This document shows, piece after piece, positions 1 through 7,880 of a stretch of 48,146 nucleotides of DNA. The position numbers and the translations under genes were made by a program. Origin of the DNA: CAZPKH01 sp964587165. GTDB lineage: Bacteria; Bacteroidota; Bacteroidia; Bacteroidales; Muribaculaceae. The stretch spans positions 1 to 48,146 of the forward strand of contig CAZPKH010000010.1 of the NCBI GenBank assembly GCA_964587165.1, read 5' to 3'. Under the pieces are notes generated by a model that did not search any database, had not been told where the DNA came from, and worked only from the letters and a program-made list of their open reading frames with translations. Position 1 is the stretch's first letter; each line of letters starts with the position of its first letter.

Positions 1-52
1 TTGAAAACCGTTGAGGGTCACACCTCCGGGGGTTCGAATCCCTCTCTCTCCG
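1..52 (+). tRNA. tRNA-Ser(UGA), 3' part only
   Basis: The window opens inside the anticodon loop (t-TGA-aaa). A long class II variable arm follows, then a T arm (28-44, loop TTCGAAT) and a 3' acceptor strand TCTCTCC with discriminator G at 52. The long variable arm and the TGA anticodon identify a serine tRNA. The CCA end is not encoded (ctg follows). The 5' half lies outside the window. Confidence 0.93.
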
Positions 53-57
53 CTGCT

Positions 58-90
58 AAAGCCCTGAGCAATCAGGGCTTTAATTTTTTT
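58..90 (+). terminator. Intrinsic terminator after tRNA-Ser
   Basis: A perfect 10-bp stem AAAGCCCTGA / TCAGGGCTTT with a GCAA loop is followed by a T-rich tail ending in seven Ts. It lies a few bases after the tRNA. Its A-rich left side could also stop minus-strand transcription arriving from the rhuM genes. Confidence 0.9.
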
Positions 91-151
91 GATATGAGTT
101 TGCTGGATGCATACATCAGGGTGCGCCGATAACCCCCTCTGAGAGGTAGTT

Positions 152-700
152 CTCGGGCGTTAAGCGCCGAGCTTTTACTTATTCTGCCGAGTTGAGTCGG
201 GTTAAAAGATCATCGGCCGTGAGGGCCTCCATTTTGGAGAATGCACAGAGTTTTTTGCCTAAGTCCTTGAATGAGGCTCCGACGTGATATACAGTGTCGT
301 CAACGATAAGAAAGCGGTCGTGGGCCTTTCGGTAGGTTCTGATTTCGATGGGAGGATATTGGGAATTGTGCCTATCGAGATCCTGTCGCAATGTACGGCT
401 GACGGCCGGGGTAAATATTATGGCGTCGACACCGTCCTGACGCTTATCGAGCTGTCGGAATACAGAATCATCTATGTAATTGTCGACCATTACAATGCGC
501 TTCTTTGCACTGCGCACAAGGTCGCACATCAGCGAGTATGCATCAAAAATCTGCCCGTCAAAGAAGATACCCTCGCGAGGGGGTAGCGATGCCCGGACAA
601 AGAAATCCATTCGACTGTTAAGTTCTTTTATCTGGCTGTCATGCTCTGAGAGTCGATGATCGATCCGATTCTCCATGTGCGATAACCTCTGATTAATACT
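152..700. repeat. Long direct repeat, copy A (pairs with about 1173-1732)
   Basis: The 3' parts of the two rhuM genes and their downstream sequence are almost identical, offset by about 1,032 bp. The repeat begins at the small inverted repeat CTCGGGCGTTAAGCGCCGAG after each stop codon and fades at about 700 (copy B about 1732). Only scattered substitutions are seen. It is a duplication, or a tract kept alike by gene conversion. Confidence 0.9.
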
Positions 701-1090
701 ATATCCTCTTAGCAGATATTCCTTTAGCACTTTATTAGCCCATTGACGAAAGAGTGTGGCATTTCTACTATTAACTCTATATCCTACTGACAGTATAGCG
801 TCGAGGTTATAATACTTTGTGGAATATCGCCGTCCTCCATCGTTAGCTACGTGTTCCAAAATGGAACATGTGCTCCGTTCCACTAATTCGCCAGATTTAT
901 AGATGTTTGCTAAATGCTTAGTGATGGCCGGACGTTTAACTCCAAATAAGTCTGCAATCTGAGCTTGTGTTAGCCATACAGTCTCTTCCGCAACTCTCAC
1001 ATCAAGCGATGTTGTAGAGTCGGGCTGATAGAGTATTATTTCGTTCTCTTGCGAGGAAGGTGCAATCGGTAAGGGCGTATTATCGTTCAT
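179..1090 (-). CDS. RhuM-family protein with PLD-like C-terminal domain (copy 1)
   Basis: This 303-residue protein has three parts. Residues about 25-125 form the RhuM-type winged-helix region (ETVWLTQAQIADLFGV, then YYNLDAILSVGYRV and RQWANKVLKEYLLRGYSINQ). A short coiled linker follows (about 130-160). Residues about 170-300 look like a phospholipase-D-like module (VDNYIDDS, then HDRFLIVDDTVYHVGASFKD); only one HxD-like motif is visible, so catalysis is uncertain. RhuM proteins are known from pathogenicity islands and restriction-modification loci, but their biochemical role is not established. A second gene directly upstream shares the ends but not the DNA-binding core. The position next to a tRNA and the AT-rich composition suggest acquired DNA. 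The start is the ATG at 1090, 4 nt behind a TATTTTTG box. Confidence 0.82.
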   Translation of the reverse strand: MNDNTPLPIAPSSQENEIILYQPDSTTSLDVRVAEETVWLTQAQIADLFGVKRPAITKHLANIYKSGELVERSTCSILEHVANDGGRRYSTKYYNLDAILSVGYRVNSRNATLFRQWANKVLKEYLLRGYSINQRLSHMENRIDHRLSEHDSQIKELNSRMDFFVRASLPPREGIFFDGQIFDAYSLMCDLVRSAKKRIVMVDNYIDDSVFRQLDKRQDGVDAIIFTPAVSRTLRQDLDRHNSQYPPIEIRTYRKAHDRFLIVDDTVYHVGASFKDLGKKLCAFSKMEALTADDLLTRLNSAE

Positions 1091-1172
1091 GCTGCAAAAA
1101 TAGCAAAAATAATCTGCCCGGGGATATTAGCTTTCAGATACTCAACTCAACGGATCGCCGTAAAAAAACGGC

Positions 1173-1732
1173 GGGTATACCGCTCGGGCGTTAAAGCGCC
1201 GAGCTTTTACTTATTCTGCCGAGTTGAGTCGGGTTAAGAGATCATCGGCCGTGAGGGCTTCCATTCTGGAGAACGCACAGAGTTTTTTGCCTAAGTCCTT
1301 GAATGAGGCTCCGACGTGATATACAGTGTCGTCAACGATAAGAAAGCGGTCGTGGGCCTTTCGGTAGGTTCTGATTTCGATGGGAGGATATTGGGAATTG
1401 TGCCTATCGAGATCCTGTCGCAATGTACGGCTGACGGCCGGGGTAAATATTATGGCGTCGACACCGTCCTGACGCTTATCGAGCTGTCGGAATACAGAAT
1501 CATCTATGTAATTGTCGACCATTACAATGCGCTTCTTTGCACTGCGCACAAGGTCGCACATCAGCGAGTATGCATCAAAAATCTGCCCGTCAAAGAAGAT
1601 ACCCTCGCGAGGGGGTAGCGATGCCCGGACAAAGAAATCCATTCGACTGTTAAGTTCTTTTATCTGGCTGTCATGCTCTGAGAGTCGATGATCGATGCGA
1701 TTCTCTATGTGCGATAACCGCTGATTAATGCT
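1173..1732. repeat. Long direct repeat, copy B (pairs with about 152-700)
   Basis: This is the second copy of the rhuM 3' block. Its flanking hairpin has one extra A compared with copy A. A second, shorter matching block covers the gene starts and upstream boxes (about 1011-1121 and 2046-2156). The divergent DNA-binding cores therefore sit between two conserved arms in each gene. Confidence 0.9.
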
Positions 1733-2125
1733 ATATCCTTTGAGCAGGTAATCTTTGAGCACTTTATTAGCCCAAGATCTGAATTGAATACCTCGCTTGG
1801 ACTTAACCCGATAGCCTACAGAAATAATAACATCGAGGTTATAATATTCTATATTACGTGTGACTCTACGATTGCCCTCCAACTGAACTGTCGCAAATTT
1901 TGCGACAGTTGGAACCCCGTCAAGTTCTTCTTTCAAGGCATTGGCAATATGTTTACCAATAGTTTTAACATCTCTATCAAAGAGGGTGGCAATTTGTTGC
2001 CGGCTCAGCCACACGGTCTCATTTTCCAGCCGGACTTCAAGCTTAATTGTTGAGTCGGGCTGATAGAGTATTATCTCGTTCTCTTGCGAGGAGGATGCAA
2101 TCGGTAAGGGCGTATTATCGTTCAT
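1211..2125 (-). CDS. RhuM-family protein with PLD-like C-terminal domain (copy 2)
   Basis: This 304-residue tandem homologue of the next gene downstream has the same architecture. The first 25 or so residues and everything from about residue 125 to the end are nearly identical to copy 1. The winged-helix core differs strongly (ETVWLSRQQIATLFDRDVKT instead of TVWLTQAQIADLFGV), as does the segment up to the shared YYNLD motif. The PLD-like end (NYIDDS, HDRFLIVDDT) matches copy 1 almost residue for residue. I infer that the two proteins recognise different targets through the N-terminal half while sharing one output module. The partner and target are unknown. The same promoter-proximal geometry is present: two TATTTTTG boxes at 2130-2146, just before the ATG. 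Confidence 0.82.
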   Translation of the reverse strand: MNDNTPLPIASSSQENEIILYQPDSTIKLEVRLENETVWLSRQQIATLFDRDVKTIGKHIANALKEELDGVPTVAKFATVQLEGNRRVTRNIEYYNLDVIISVGYRVKSKRGIQFRSWANKVLKDYLLKGYSINQRLSHIENRIDHRLSEHDSQIKELNSRMDFFVRASLPPREGIFFDGQIFDAYSLMCDLVRSAKKRIVMVDNYIDDSVFRQLDKRQDGVDAIIFTPAVSRTLRQDLDRHNSQYPPIEIRTYRKAHDRFLIVDDTVYHVGASFKDLGKKLCAFSRMEALTADDLLTRLNSAE

Positions 2126-2237
2126 GCTGCAAAAATAGCAAAAATAATCTGCCCGGCGCTATTAAACATCAGATATTCAGTTGAAACGGCTCGCGGTAAA
2201 AGACCTGTACCAACATGGGCTCAGAGCTTGAGGGCGT

Positions 2238-3020
2238 TTATGCGCCGCCCCGGGGGCGGCGCAGCCAGTAGAGGCGTTCGGGCTCCGGGAGGCGCTCTAT
2301 GGCGTAGCGCAGCGCTGTGCGGGGCAAGCGTGAGAAGTTGTGGTCAAGATAGTCGATCAGCATGTCCTTGTCTCGTTTACCTACCTCGCGAAGCATCCAC
2401 CCGATAGCCTTATGGATCAGGTCGTGGGGATGGCTTATGAGTTTGTCGCAAAGGGTGAGTGTGGGTGTGAAAATGTCGTGGCGGATGAAATCGAGCGTGG
2501 TGACGATAGCTATCCGCTGCTCCCAGAGATTGTCGCTCTCGGCCAGACGGTAGAGCGTCGTGAAATCGTCAGCTCCCGAAAGCCGCATAAAAGGCCCTAA
2601 GATATATTGGCAGGATAGGTCGACAAGATCCCAGTTGTTGGCCTGTCGGGCGTGGCGCAGGTAAAATGCGGCGAGCTCGCTGCGGTTTGCCGCTTTCTGC
2701 CGGAGTATGTCGTCAGAGTCTTTTCTCTTAGGGAGGTTGGCTTTCATCACCTCCACTATCAGCAGCAGAGCGCATAGCCTCAGCTCGTGCCACGGTGAGT
2801 ATAGCAGCTTGCGTATCTCCTCTGCGGCGACCTGCAGGCGCGCCTCCTTGACGATAGCCCTTGTTTGAGGTACCTTAAGACCAAGAAACCGGTCGCCCTC
2901 ACCATACTGGCCTTTGGCGGTTTTGAAGAAGCGCATCAGAATGTCGCGCTGCTTTTCGTCTCGCCGTCCGACGAATATCTCTTCGATCTCTGCGGCTGTA
3001 ATAGTGTGTCGGGTAGTCAT
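2238..3020 (-). CDS. AlkD-like DNA alkylation repair protein
   Basis: This 260-residue protein is all-helical and of the AlkD (HEAT-like repeat DNA glycosylase) family, close to the usual length of 220-240. Supporting motifs are GDRFLGLKVPQTRAIVKEA near residue 45, SPWHELRLCALLLIVEVMK near residue 85, and NNWDLVDLSCQYILGPF near residue 130. The last holds the Trp and Asp positions expected of the family's active cleft. Family members remove N3- and N7-alkylated purines without base flipping. The gene begins 18 nt after the stop of the TonB receptor gene, so it is probably the last cistron of the thiamine operon. That looks like chance linkage, since I see no functional link. Confidence 0.88.
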   Translation of the reverse strand: MTTRHTITAAEIEEIFVGRRDEKQRDILMRFFKTAKGQYGEGDRFLGLKVPQTRAIVKEARLQVAAEEIRKLLYSPWHELRLCALLLIVEVMKANLPKRKDSDDILRQKAANRSELAAFYLRHARQANNWDLVDLSCQYILGPFMRLSGADDFTTLYRLAESDNLWEQRIAIVTTLDFIRHDIFTPTLTLCDKLISHPHDLIHKAIGWMLREVGKRDKDMLIDYLDHNFSRLPRTALRYAIERLPEPERLYWLRRPRGGA

Positions 3021-3038
3021 GAGGTAATGTGCCGGCTC

Positions 3039-4940
3039 TCAGAAGCGCACGCTGAGGCCGGAGAGCACCGTGGCGCGGGGCATCGGGAAGCCGTAGATGG
3101 TCTCGTAGCGGGTGGCGGTGATGTTGTCGACCTTGCAGAACAGGTTGACGGTACATACGTTCTCGACCCGGATCAGATCGAACCCTATGCGGCCGTTCAG
3201 CAGCGAGTAGTTCTGCTTCTTGGGGGCACCGGTGCGCAGACCCCACACGGAGCTCGACTCAAGCGAGAACTGCCAGCTCCCGACGTTGTAGGCTACCTCG
3301 GCGTAGAGTTTGTTTTTTGGAGCGTAGAGCACATTCTCGGTCGAGTACATATAGCTGTAGTTGGCCGTTGCGCTCCAGTGGCGGTTGATGGTGTATACGG
3401 CGTCGATCTCAAACCCCTTGTTGCGGAAGTCGCCGGTATTGATGTTGCGCATCTGGCCGCCTGTCACGGGGTTCTTCTCGCGCACAGTCTGTATCATATC
3501 CTTGCCGTCGATAAAGAAGAGCGACACTCCGGCGTCGAGGCGTCCGTTGAAAAATAGCTGGCGCAGCTCCACCTCATAGTTCCAGAGGTATTCGGGCTTG
3601 AGGTCGGGGTTCTGCGGCGGGTACATGTAGAGCTCGCGCAGGTTGGGGCTTCGGAATCCTTTGCCCCATGAGAATTTCAGGGTGTTGCCTTCGATCAGTC
3701 GGGCAATGAATCCGGCCTGAGGCACCCACACGTTGCCGAACTGCGAGGAGTGCTGCAGGCGCACGCCGGCGTTGAGCGACAGTCGCTCGCCCCATACCCC
3801 CTGCTGCATCATCACATAGCCGGCTACCTCGTTTACGTGCTTGCGCACACCGGGTTGGTCGGGCGAGCCGTCGACGGGAGCGTTCCAGGTGCGTCCACCC
3901 CAGTGCTGGAAGTCGATGCCCGCCGAGGTGGTGTTATCCTGCCAGGGGTGAATGTTCTGAAACAGATTCATCCCCATGTTGTAATCTTTTGAATGGAAGA
4001 TATAGTCGCGCGGCACACCGTTGTTGGTAGCTGTTCCGGTGGCGGAGTAGCCGTCGTTCACCTGATGGTCGCCCCAGTTGGCGTAGAGCTGAAGCTGCCC
4101 GGCGGAGCGGGCATAGGTGTTGTTGAGATACACCGCGGCTGTACCGCGCACCAGCTTGGTCCACATATCGATCAGAGGATCGTCGACCGAGCCGGGGTTA
4201 TGGGGGCGTGTCTCGGTCATGGTGATGTTTGTGCCGGCTTTCCAGTGGTTGGAAAATTTATACTGGAGCGATCCGAACTGGCTTGCGAGCCACGCCCGGC
4301 TGTTTGGACGCGATCCGTCGGTCTTTTCGTAAGTGGCACTCACGAAAGTGTTCAGGCGGCCGTTGTTGTACCCTAAGTTCAGGCCGTATTTCTGTGTGCC
4401 GTAGCTTCCCCAGGCCATACGTGCCGAGCCGTTGAACCCCTGCTGTGTGGCGTGGCGGGTGATTATGTTGACCGATCCGCCCATAGCGTTCGAGCCGTGC
4501 AGCAGCGACGAGGGGCCGCGCACCACTTCGACTTTTGCCACGTCGTCGGAGGTGTAGGTGTCGGGGAGGGCGTGTCCGAAGATTGATGCCCATTGCGGCT
4601 GGCCGTCGATCATGAAGAGCACCTTGTTGCCGCCGCCCACGCCGCGTATGTTGACGGTACCGGCAGCTCCGTCAGACACGCCGTAGCCCATTATGCCGCG
4701 GGATGTGACAAACAGACCGGGCACGCGGTCGGCGAGCACGGGCAGGATATTTGTTTCGGAGCTCTTCTCGATTTCGGCAGCCGTCACTACCGATACGTTG
4801 AGCGGCAGTAGTTCCACCGGAGCTTTAGGAGTGCTGAATACTTCCACTTCGCTGAGCTTCAGGGTGTCGGAGGGAGCGGTCCGTGCTGTTGCGTTGAGAG
4901 CTGCTGCGCATATGGAGGCTGTGATGATGACTTTTTTCAT
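3039..4940 (-). CDS. TonB-dependent outer-membrane receptor, thiamine-operon member
   Basis: This 633-residue protein has a signal peptide (MKKVIITASICAAALNATA) and a plug domain at about 30-160 (VNIRGVGGGNKVLFMIDGQP, KVEVVRGPSSLLHGSNAMGG). A 22-strand barrel domain follows, ending in Phe (LSGLSVRF), as usual for barrels folded by BamA. The size is of the BtuB class; SusC-type extensions are absent. It lies in a minus-strand gene train that starts at the TPP riboswitch, so uptake of thiamine or a pyrimidine precursor is the natural inference. Rodionov and colleagues predicted a thiamine-regulated receptor (Omr1) in Bacteroidetes, but I cannot confirm orthology. Corrinoid or metal uptake remains possible. 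No cobalamin riboswitch is visible upstream. Confidence 0.85.
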   Translation of the reverse strand: MKKVIITASICAAALNATARTAPSDTLKLSEVEVFSTPKAPVELLPLNVSVVTAAEIEKSSETNILPVLADRVPGLFVTSRGIMGYGVSDGAAGTVNIRGVGGGNKVLFMIDGQPQWASIFGHALPDTYTSDDVAKVEVVRGPSSLLHGSNAMGGSVNIITRHATQQGFNGSARMAWGSYGTQKYGLNLGYNNGRLNTFVSATYEKTDGSRPNSRAWLASQFGSLQYKFSNHWKAGTNITMTETRPHNPGSVDDPLIDMWTKLVRGTAAVYLNNTYARSAGQLQLYANWGDHQVNDGYSATGTATNNGVPRDYIFHSKDYNMGMNLFQNIHPWQDNTTSAGIDFQHWGGRTWNAPVDGSPDQPGVRKHVNEVAGYVMMQQGVWGERLSLNAGVRLQHSSQFGNVWVPQAGFIARLIEGNTLKFSWGKGFRSPNLRELYMYPPQNPDLKPEYLWNYEVELRQLFFNGRLDAGVSLFFIDGKDMIQTVREKNPVTGGQMRNINTGDFRNKGFEIDAVYTINRHWSATANYSYMYSTENVLYAPKNKLYAEVAYNVGSWQFSLESSSVWGLRTGAPKKQNYSLLNGRIGFDLIRVENVCTVNLFCKVDNITATRYETIYGFPMPRATVLSGLSVRF

Positions 4941-4979
4941 GCGTGGGAGGGTTAATCGGTTATGAATTATGATGCCGGT

Positions 4980-5597
4980 TCACGCATCGGCAGGGCGCGT
5001 CAGGCGGATTATGTAATAGTCGGGTGTGTCTTCCACATAGTCGGCGTTCAGCCCCATCTCGCGGAGTATTCCGGCAAAGCGTTCGCCGTCCATGAGCTTG
5101 TCGCTGTGCACCGAGCCGTCGTTGTGGCGATGCAGGCTGTTGATCGAATCCTTGCTTTCGGGGAATGCTATGATCATGCAGCCGCCCGGCTTGAGGCTCA
5201 CGTTGTAGAGCCACTTCAGTGTGTCGTAAGGATTCTCCAGATGCGGGTACATGCAGTACATCGTGATACAGTCGTACGTCCCCGGAGCGGTGTGGGTCTC
5301 GATGTCGATGTTGAGAAAGTCGATATTTGTGGCGTCGGGATACTTGCTGCGGGCTACATCGAGCATTTTGTCGGATATGTCGGCCGCGTCGATATGTCCG
5401 GCGGAGCCGGTGCGTTCGAGCAGATACGGCAGGAGCACGCCGGTGCCGGTGCCCACATCGAGCACGGAGTGGCCTTCGGCTATGCCGGCAACATCGAGTA
5501 TATGGTTTATGCGCAGCGGATTTACCTCTGCTATATTATCCCAGTCGGGTGCTAAAGAGTCGAAAAATTCTTTATTTGTGAGTCTTGCGCAGCTCAT
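4980..5597 (-). CDS. Class I SAM-dependent methyltransferase (second in thi operon)
   Basis: This 205-residue protein has a Rossmann methyltransferase fold. Motif I is VLDVGTGTGVLLPYL (about 44-58), motif II is HIDAADISDKML, and a post-core FPES segment follows. It starts at ATG 5597 with a 73-nt gap from thiD upstream and 39 nt to the TonB receptor gene downstream. It resembles the UbiE/BioC-type small-molecule methyltransferases in general shape, but no substrate-specific motif is visible to me. Because it sits between thiD and the receptor, it could travel with the receptor as a salvage module; that is inference. The substrate is unknown. Confidence 0.8.
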   Translation of the reverse strand: MSCARLTNKEFFDSLAPDWDNIAEVNPLRINHILDVAGIAEGHSVLDVGTGTGVLLPYLLERTGSAGHIDAADISDKMLDVARSKYPDATNIDFLNIDIETHTAPGTYDCITMYCMYPHLENPYDTLKWLYNVSLKPGGCMIIAFPESKDSINSLHRHNDGSVHSDKLMDGERFAGILREMGLNADYVEDTPDYYIIRLTRPADA

Positions 5598-5670
5598 AAA
5601 TAAATATTGGGTGGTGAAAACGTGTTATTATCCTTCTTATAAACTGTTGCGGTGGAGGTTTTGTTCAGTC

Positions 5671-6492
5671 CTATTGGAAAAAAGTGTGAAAATGGTTCAC
5701 CGGGCCGTGTCCCCGGCCTATTTTATAGCGTGCACCCGAGGCGATTGCATCGAAAAGATACTCCTTTGCGTGGGTCACGGCATGGTCGAGCTCCTCGCCG
5801 CGCGCTAAGAAAGCTGCGATGGCCGACGATAGGGTACACCCGGTGCCGTGAGTATTGGGGGTATCGAGTTTGGGCGACGGCAACCGCAGCAGCGACTGCG
5901 TCTCGGCGTTGTAGAATATGTCGACGAGCTCGCCGGCTTCGAGGTGGCCGGCTTTGAGCATCACCGACACGCTCGCTTCGGGCCACATGCGCGAGAGCTC
6001 GACGGCAGCATCCTCGAGCTGATCCTGATGTGTGAGCTCACGCCCCAGCAGCAGCGATGCCTCGGGGAGGTTGGGGGTGATGACTCGCGCCCGCGGTATC
6101 AGCACGTCGCGCAGCGTGGCTACAGCTTCCGGCATCAGTAGCGGGTCGCCCGATGTGGCTACCATCACCGGATCGAGCACGATATTGCGTACGTCGGGAT
6201 AGAGGTCGAGGGTAGCGCGTACGGTGTCGATCAGCTCCGAGTCGTGGAGCATACCTATCTTTACGGCATCGACACTGAGGTCGTCGATCACCGACCGTAT
6301 CTGCCCGGCCACAAACTGAGCGGGCACAGGGTGTACGCCGTATACACCTTGCGTATTTTCATCGACCACCGCCACGATGGCCGACGCTCCGTATACGCCC
6401 AGGGCTGAGAATGTCTTCAGGTCGGCCTGCATGCCGGCACCTCCCGAGGGGTCGCTGCCGGCTATGGTGAGTGCTATCTTATATTGTTTCAT
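5671..6492 (-). CDS. thiD: Hydroxymethylpyrimidine/phosphomethylpyrimidine kinase
   Basis: ThiD phosphorylates HMP to HMP-P and then to HMP-PP, which is joined to the thiazole by ThiE. This 273-residue protein has the family length and motifs: ALTIAGSDPSGGAGMQADLK at the N-terminus, DPVMVATSGDPLL near residue 125, and DTPNTHGTGCTLSSAIAA with the anion-hole GTGC near residue 210. It starts 21 nt after the tenA stop and is part of the riboswitch-led operon. Since no thiC is found here, its substrate is probably salvaged HMP. Confidence 0.95.
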   Translation of the reverse strand: MKQYKIALTIAGSDPSGGAGMQADLKTFSALGVYGASAIVAVVDENTQGVYGVHPVPAQFVAGQIRSVIDDLSVDAVKIGMLHDSELIDTVRATLDLYPDVRNIVLDPVMVATSGDPLLMPEAVATLRDVLIPRARVITPNLPEASLLLGRELTHQDQLEDAAVELSRMWPEASVSVMLKAGHLEAGELVDIFYNAETQSLLRLPSPKLDTPNTHGTGCTLSSAIAAFLARGEELDHAVTHAKEYLFDAIASGARYKIGRGHGPVNHFHTFFQ

Positions 6493-6513
6493 TGTCTTGC
6501 TTGAGGGGTTGTG

Positions 6514-7164
6514 TTACAGTATTTCTGCGGGGTATAGTTGCATCCTGTAAGCCGAGTGCCAGAAGTACCACTCCTGGCGGGTGCAGTCGACAAATGCCTG
6601 AGTCATGGCCGCCCGAACCTTGTCGGAAGCTGCCGCGGCGAGGGTGTCGCATATCTCGATGGCCCGACGGGTCGACACATCAAACGACGGGTCGCCGTAG
6701 GTCTCGATCCACTCCCGGTACGGGTTGCCTTCGAGCCGAGCCGTGGCAAGCAGGTGCTCGCCCACCTTCTGGTACACCCAGAAGCAGGGGAGTATTGCCG
6801 CCGCCTCGACCTCGACAGGCTGCGTGGCCTGAGCACGCAGCAGCGAGGTGTAGAACAGGCACGCTGCCGACATCGGTGCCGACGCATCGGGGCTGAACGA
6901 TGCGTGCAGCGTCCGCTCGACGGCCACACCGTCGGACGCAAACTGCAGGAACGACTCCAGTTGATCCATCCCCTCAAGCCGCGAGGCTAAGTGGGCCAGT
7001 ACGCGTGAGTACACATCGATGTAGAGGTTGTCCTGAGTGATATAGAATCTGAACTTTTCGGGCTCAAGGGTGCCATCGGCCATCTGTGTGATGAACGGCA
7101 GCTGTGTGATCGCTTCATAGATGCGTGAGGCTGCGGCCCACGCTGTATCGCTCCATTTTTCCAT
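6514..7164 (-). CDS. tenA: Aminopyrimidine aminohydrolase / thiaminase II
   Basis: TenA enzymes hydrolyse amino-HMP, a thiamine breakdown product, to HMP for re-use. This 216-residue helical protein has the family features: the N-terminal FRFYITQDNLYIDVYSRVLA segment, and LPCFWVYQKVGEHL, whose Cys corresponds to the catalytic cysteine. WIETYGDPSF and QEWYFWHSAY (C-terminal Glu) are also present. It lies 13 nt downstream of the methyltransferase gene and 21 nt before thiD. In an operon without thiC this is the likely entry point for pyrimidine salvage. Confidence 0.94.
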   Translation of the reverse strand: MEKWSDTAWAAASRIYEAITQLPFITQMADGTLEPEKFRFYITQDNLYIDVYSRVLAHLASRLEGMDQLESFLQFASDGVAVERTLHASFSPDASAPMSAACLFYTSLLRAQATQPVEVEAAAILPCFWVYQKVGEHLLATARLEGNPYREWIETYGDPSFDVSTRRAIEICDTLAAAASDKVRAAMTQAFVDCTRQEWYFWHSAYRMQLYPAEIL

Positions 7165-7177
7165 GCTTATCTGTGTA

Positions 7178-7879
7178 TTATTTGGTTGCTATGACTGCTA
7201 CATAGTCGCCGCGGTCGTACCCCTCGGAGGGTGTCTCGGCAGCTTCGTTTGAGTACAGAGGGTGTGTCGTGAGGGTCTGCAGGCAGCGTATGTCGCGGAA
7301 GCCGTGTTTACGCACGAGCGCTATCTTCTCGGCGGTTGTACGCCAGTTGGCGGCCTTGCAGAACTCTATCGGGTAGGGATCCGGCGGAAAGACACCCTCC
7401 AGCAGCGGGTGATCCCACGTGCCGAGAGCTTTCGCAAGGTTGTACATCGTGCCGTACGAGCTCTCTTTCGGCACATCGATCAGCACTATCCGGCCACCCT
7501 CGGGCAGAGCTTCCCGCACTTTGCCTATCACGGTATCAAGATCGGTGATATAGCTCGGCGATCCGTTGAAGAGCACTGTGCCGTAGCGCCCGGCGGGGTA
7601 GTCGTACTCCTCGGCTGTGGCTATCTCTACTGTCAGGCCGCGTTTGCGCGCTATCTCGGCCATCCCTTCGGCAGGCTCCACTCCGTAGGTTATGTCGATG
7701 CCGTGATGACGGCGCAAGATATCCTCAAACAGGCCGCTGCCGCAACCTACCGAGAGTATGGGGAGGGGCGCGCCGCTGAGCGATTCGGCCACCAGGGCGG
7801 CCTCGGAGTTGAGCACGTTGATATTGTCAAGAAACCATGCGTCGTAGGTCGACGCGTATTCGTCGAATGTCGTCTTCAT
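7178..7879 (-). CDS. Class I SAM-dependent methyltransferase (first in thi operon)
   Basis: This 233-residue protein has motif I ILSVGCGSGLFEDIL (about 44), an acidic loop GVEPAEGMAEIARKRG, and a motif IV region VLFNGSPSYITDLD. I chose the ATG at 7879 over an upstream TTG because it leaves a 1-nt gap to the thiF stop, typical of the tight spacing here. The location between thiF and tenA, under the TPP riboswitch, suggests a role linked to thiamine or its breakdown products. No known thiamine pathway step needs such an enzyme. It is distinct in sequence from the second methyltransferase of the operon. The substrate is unknown. Confidence 0.8.
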   Translation of the reverse strand: MKTTFDEYASTYDAWFLDNINVLNSEAALVAESLSGAPLPILSVGCGSGLFEDILRRHHGIDITYGVEPAEGMAEIARKRGLTVEIATAEEYDYPAGRYGTVLFNGSPSYITDLDTVIGKVREALPEGGRIVLIDVPKESSYGTMYNLAKALGTWDHPLLEGVFPPDPYPIEFCKAANWRTTAEKIALVRKHGFRDIRCLQTLTTHPLYSNEAAETPSEGYDRGDYVAVIATK

Positions 7880-7880
7880 T

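Noticed and set aside
152..171. Inverted repeat after each rhuM gene as an attachment site or terminator
   Set aside because: The stem is short with a bulge, has no T-run on the minus strand and is explained by the duplication; no integrase is nearby.
284..1618. Two identical 100-codon plus-strand frames (284-586 and 1316-1618)
   Set aside because: They are the reverse reading of the repeated PLD-like part of the two rhuM genes; identity reflects the duplication, not a real gene.
4941..5670. Possible cobalamin riboswitch before the BtuB-sized receptor
   Set aside because: The gaps 4941-4979 and 5598-5670 are too short for such an aptamer and contain no B12-box-like sequence.
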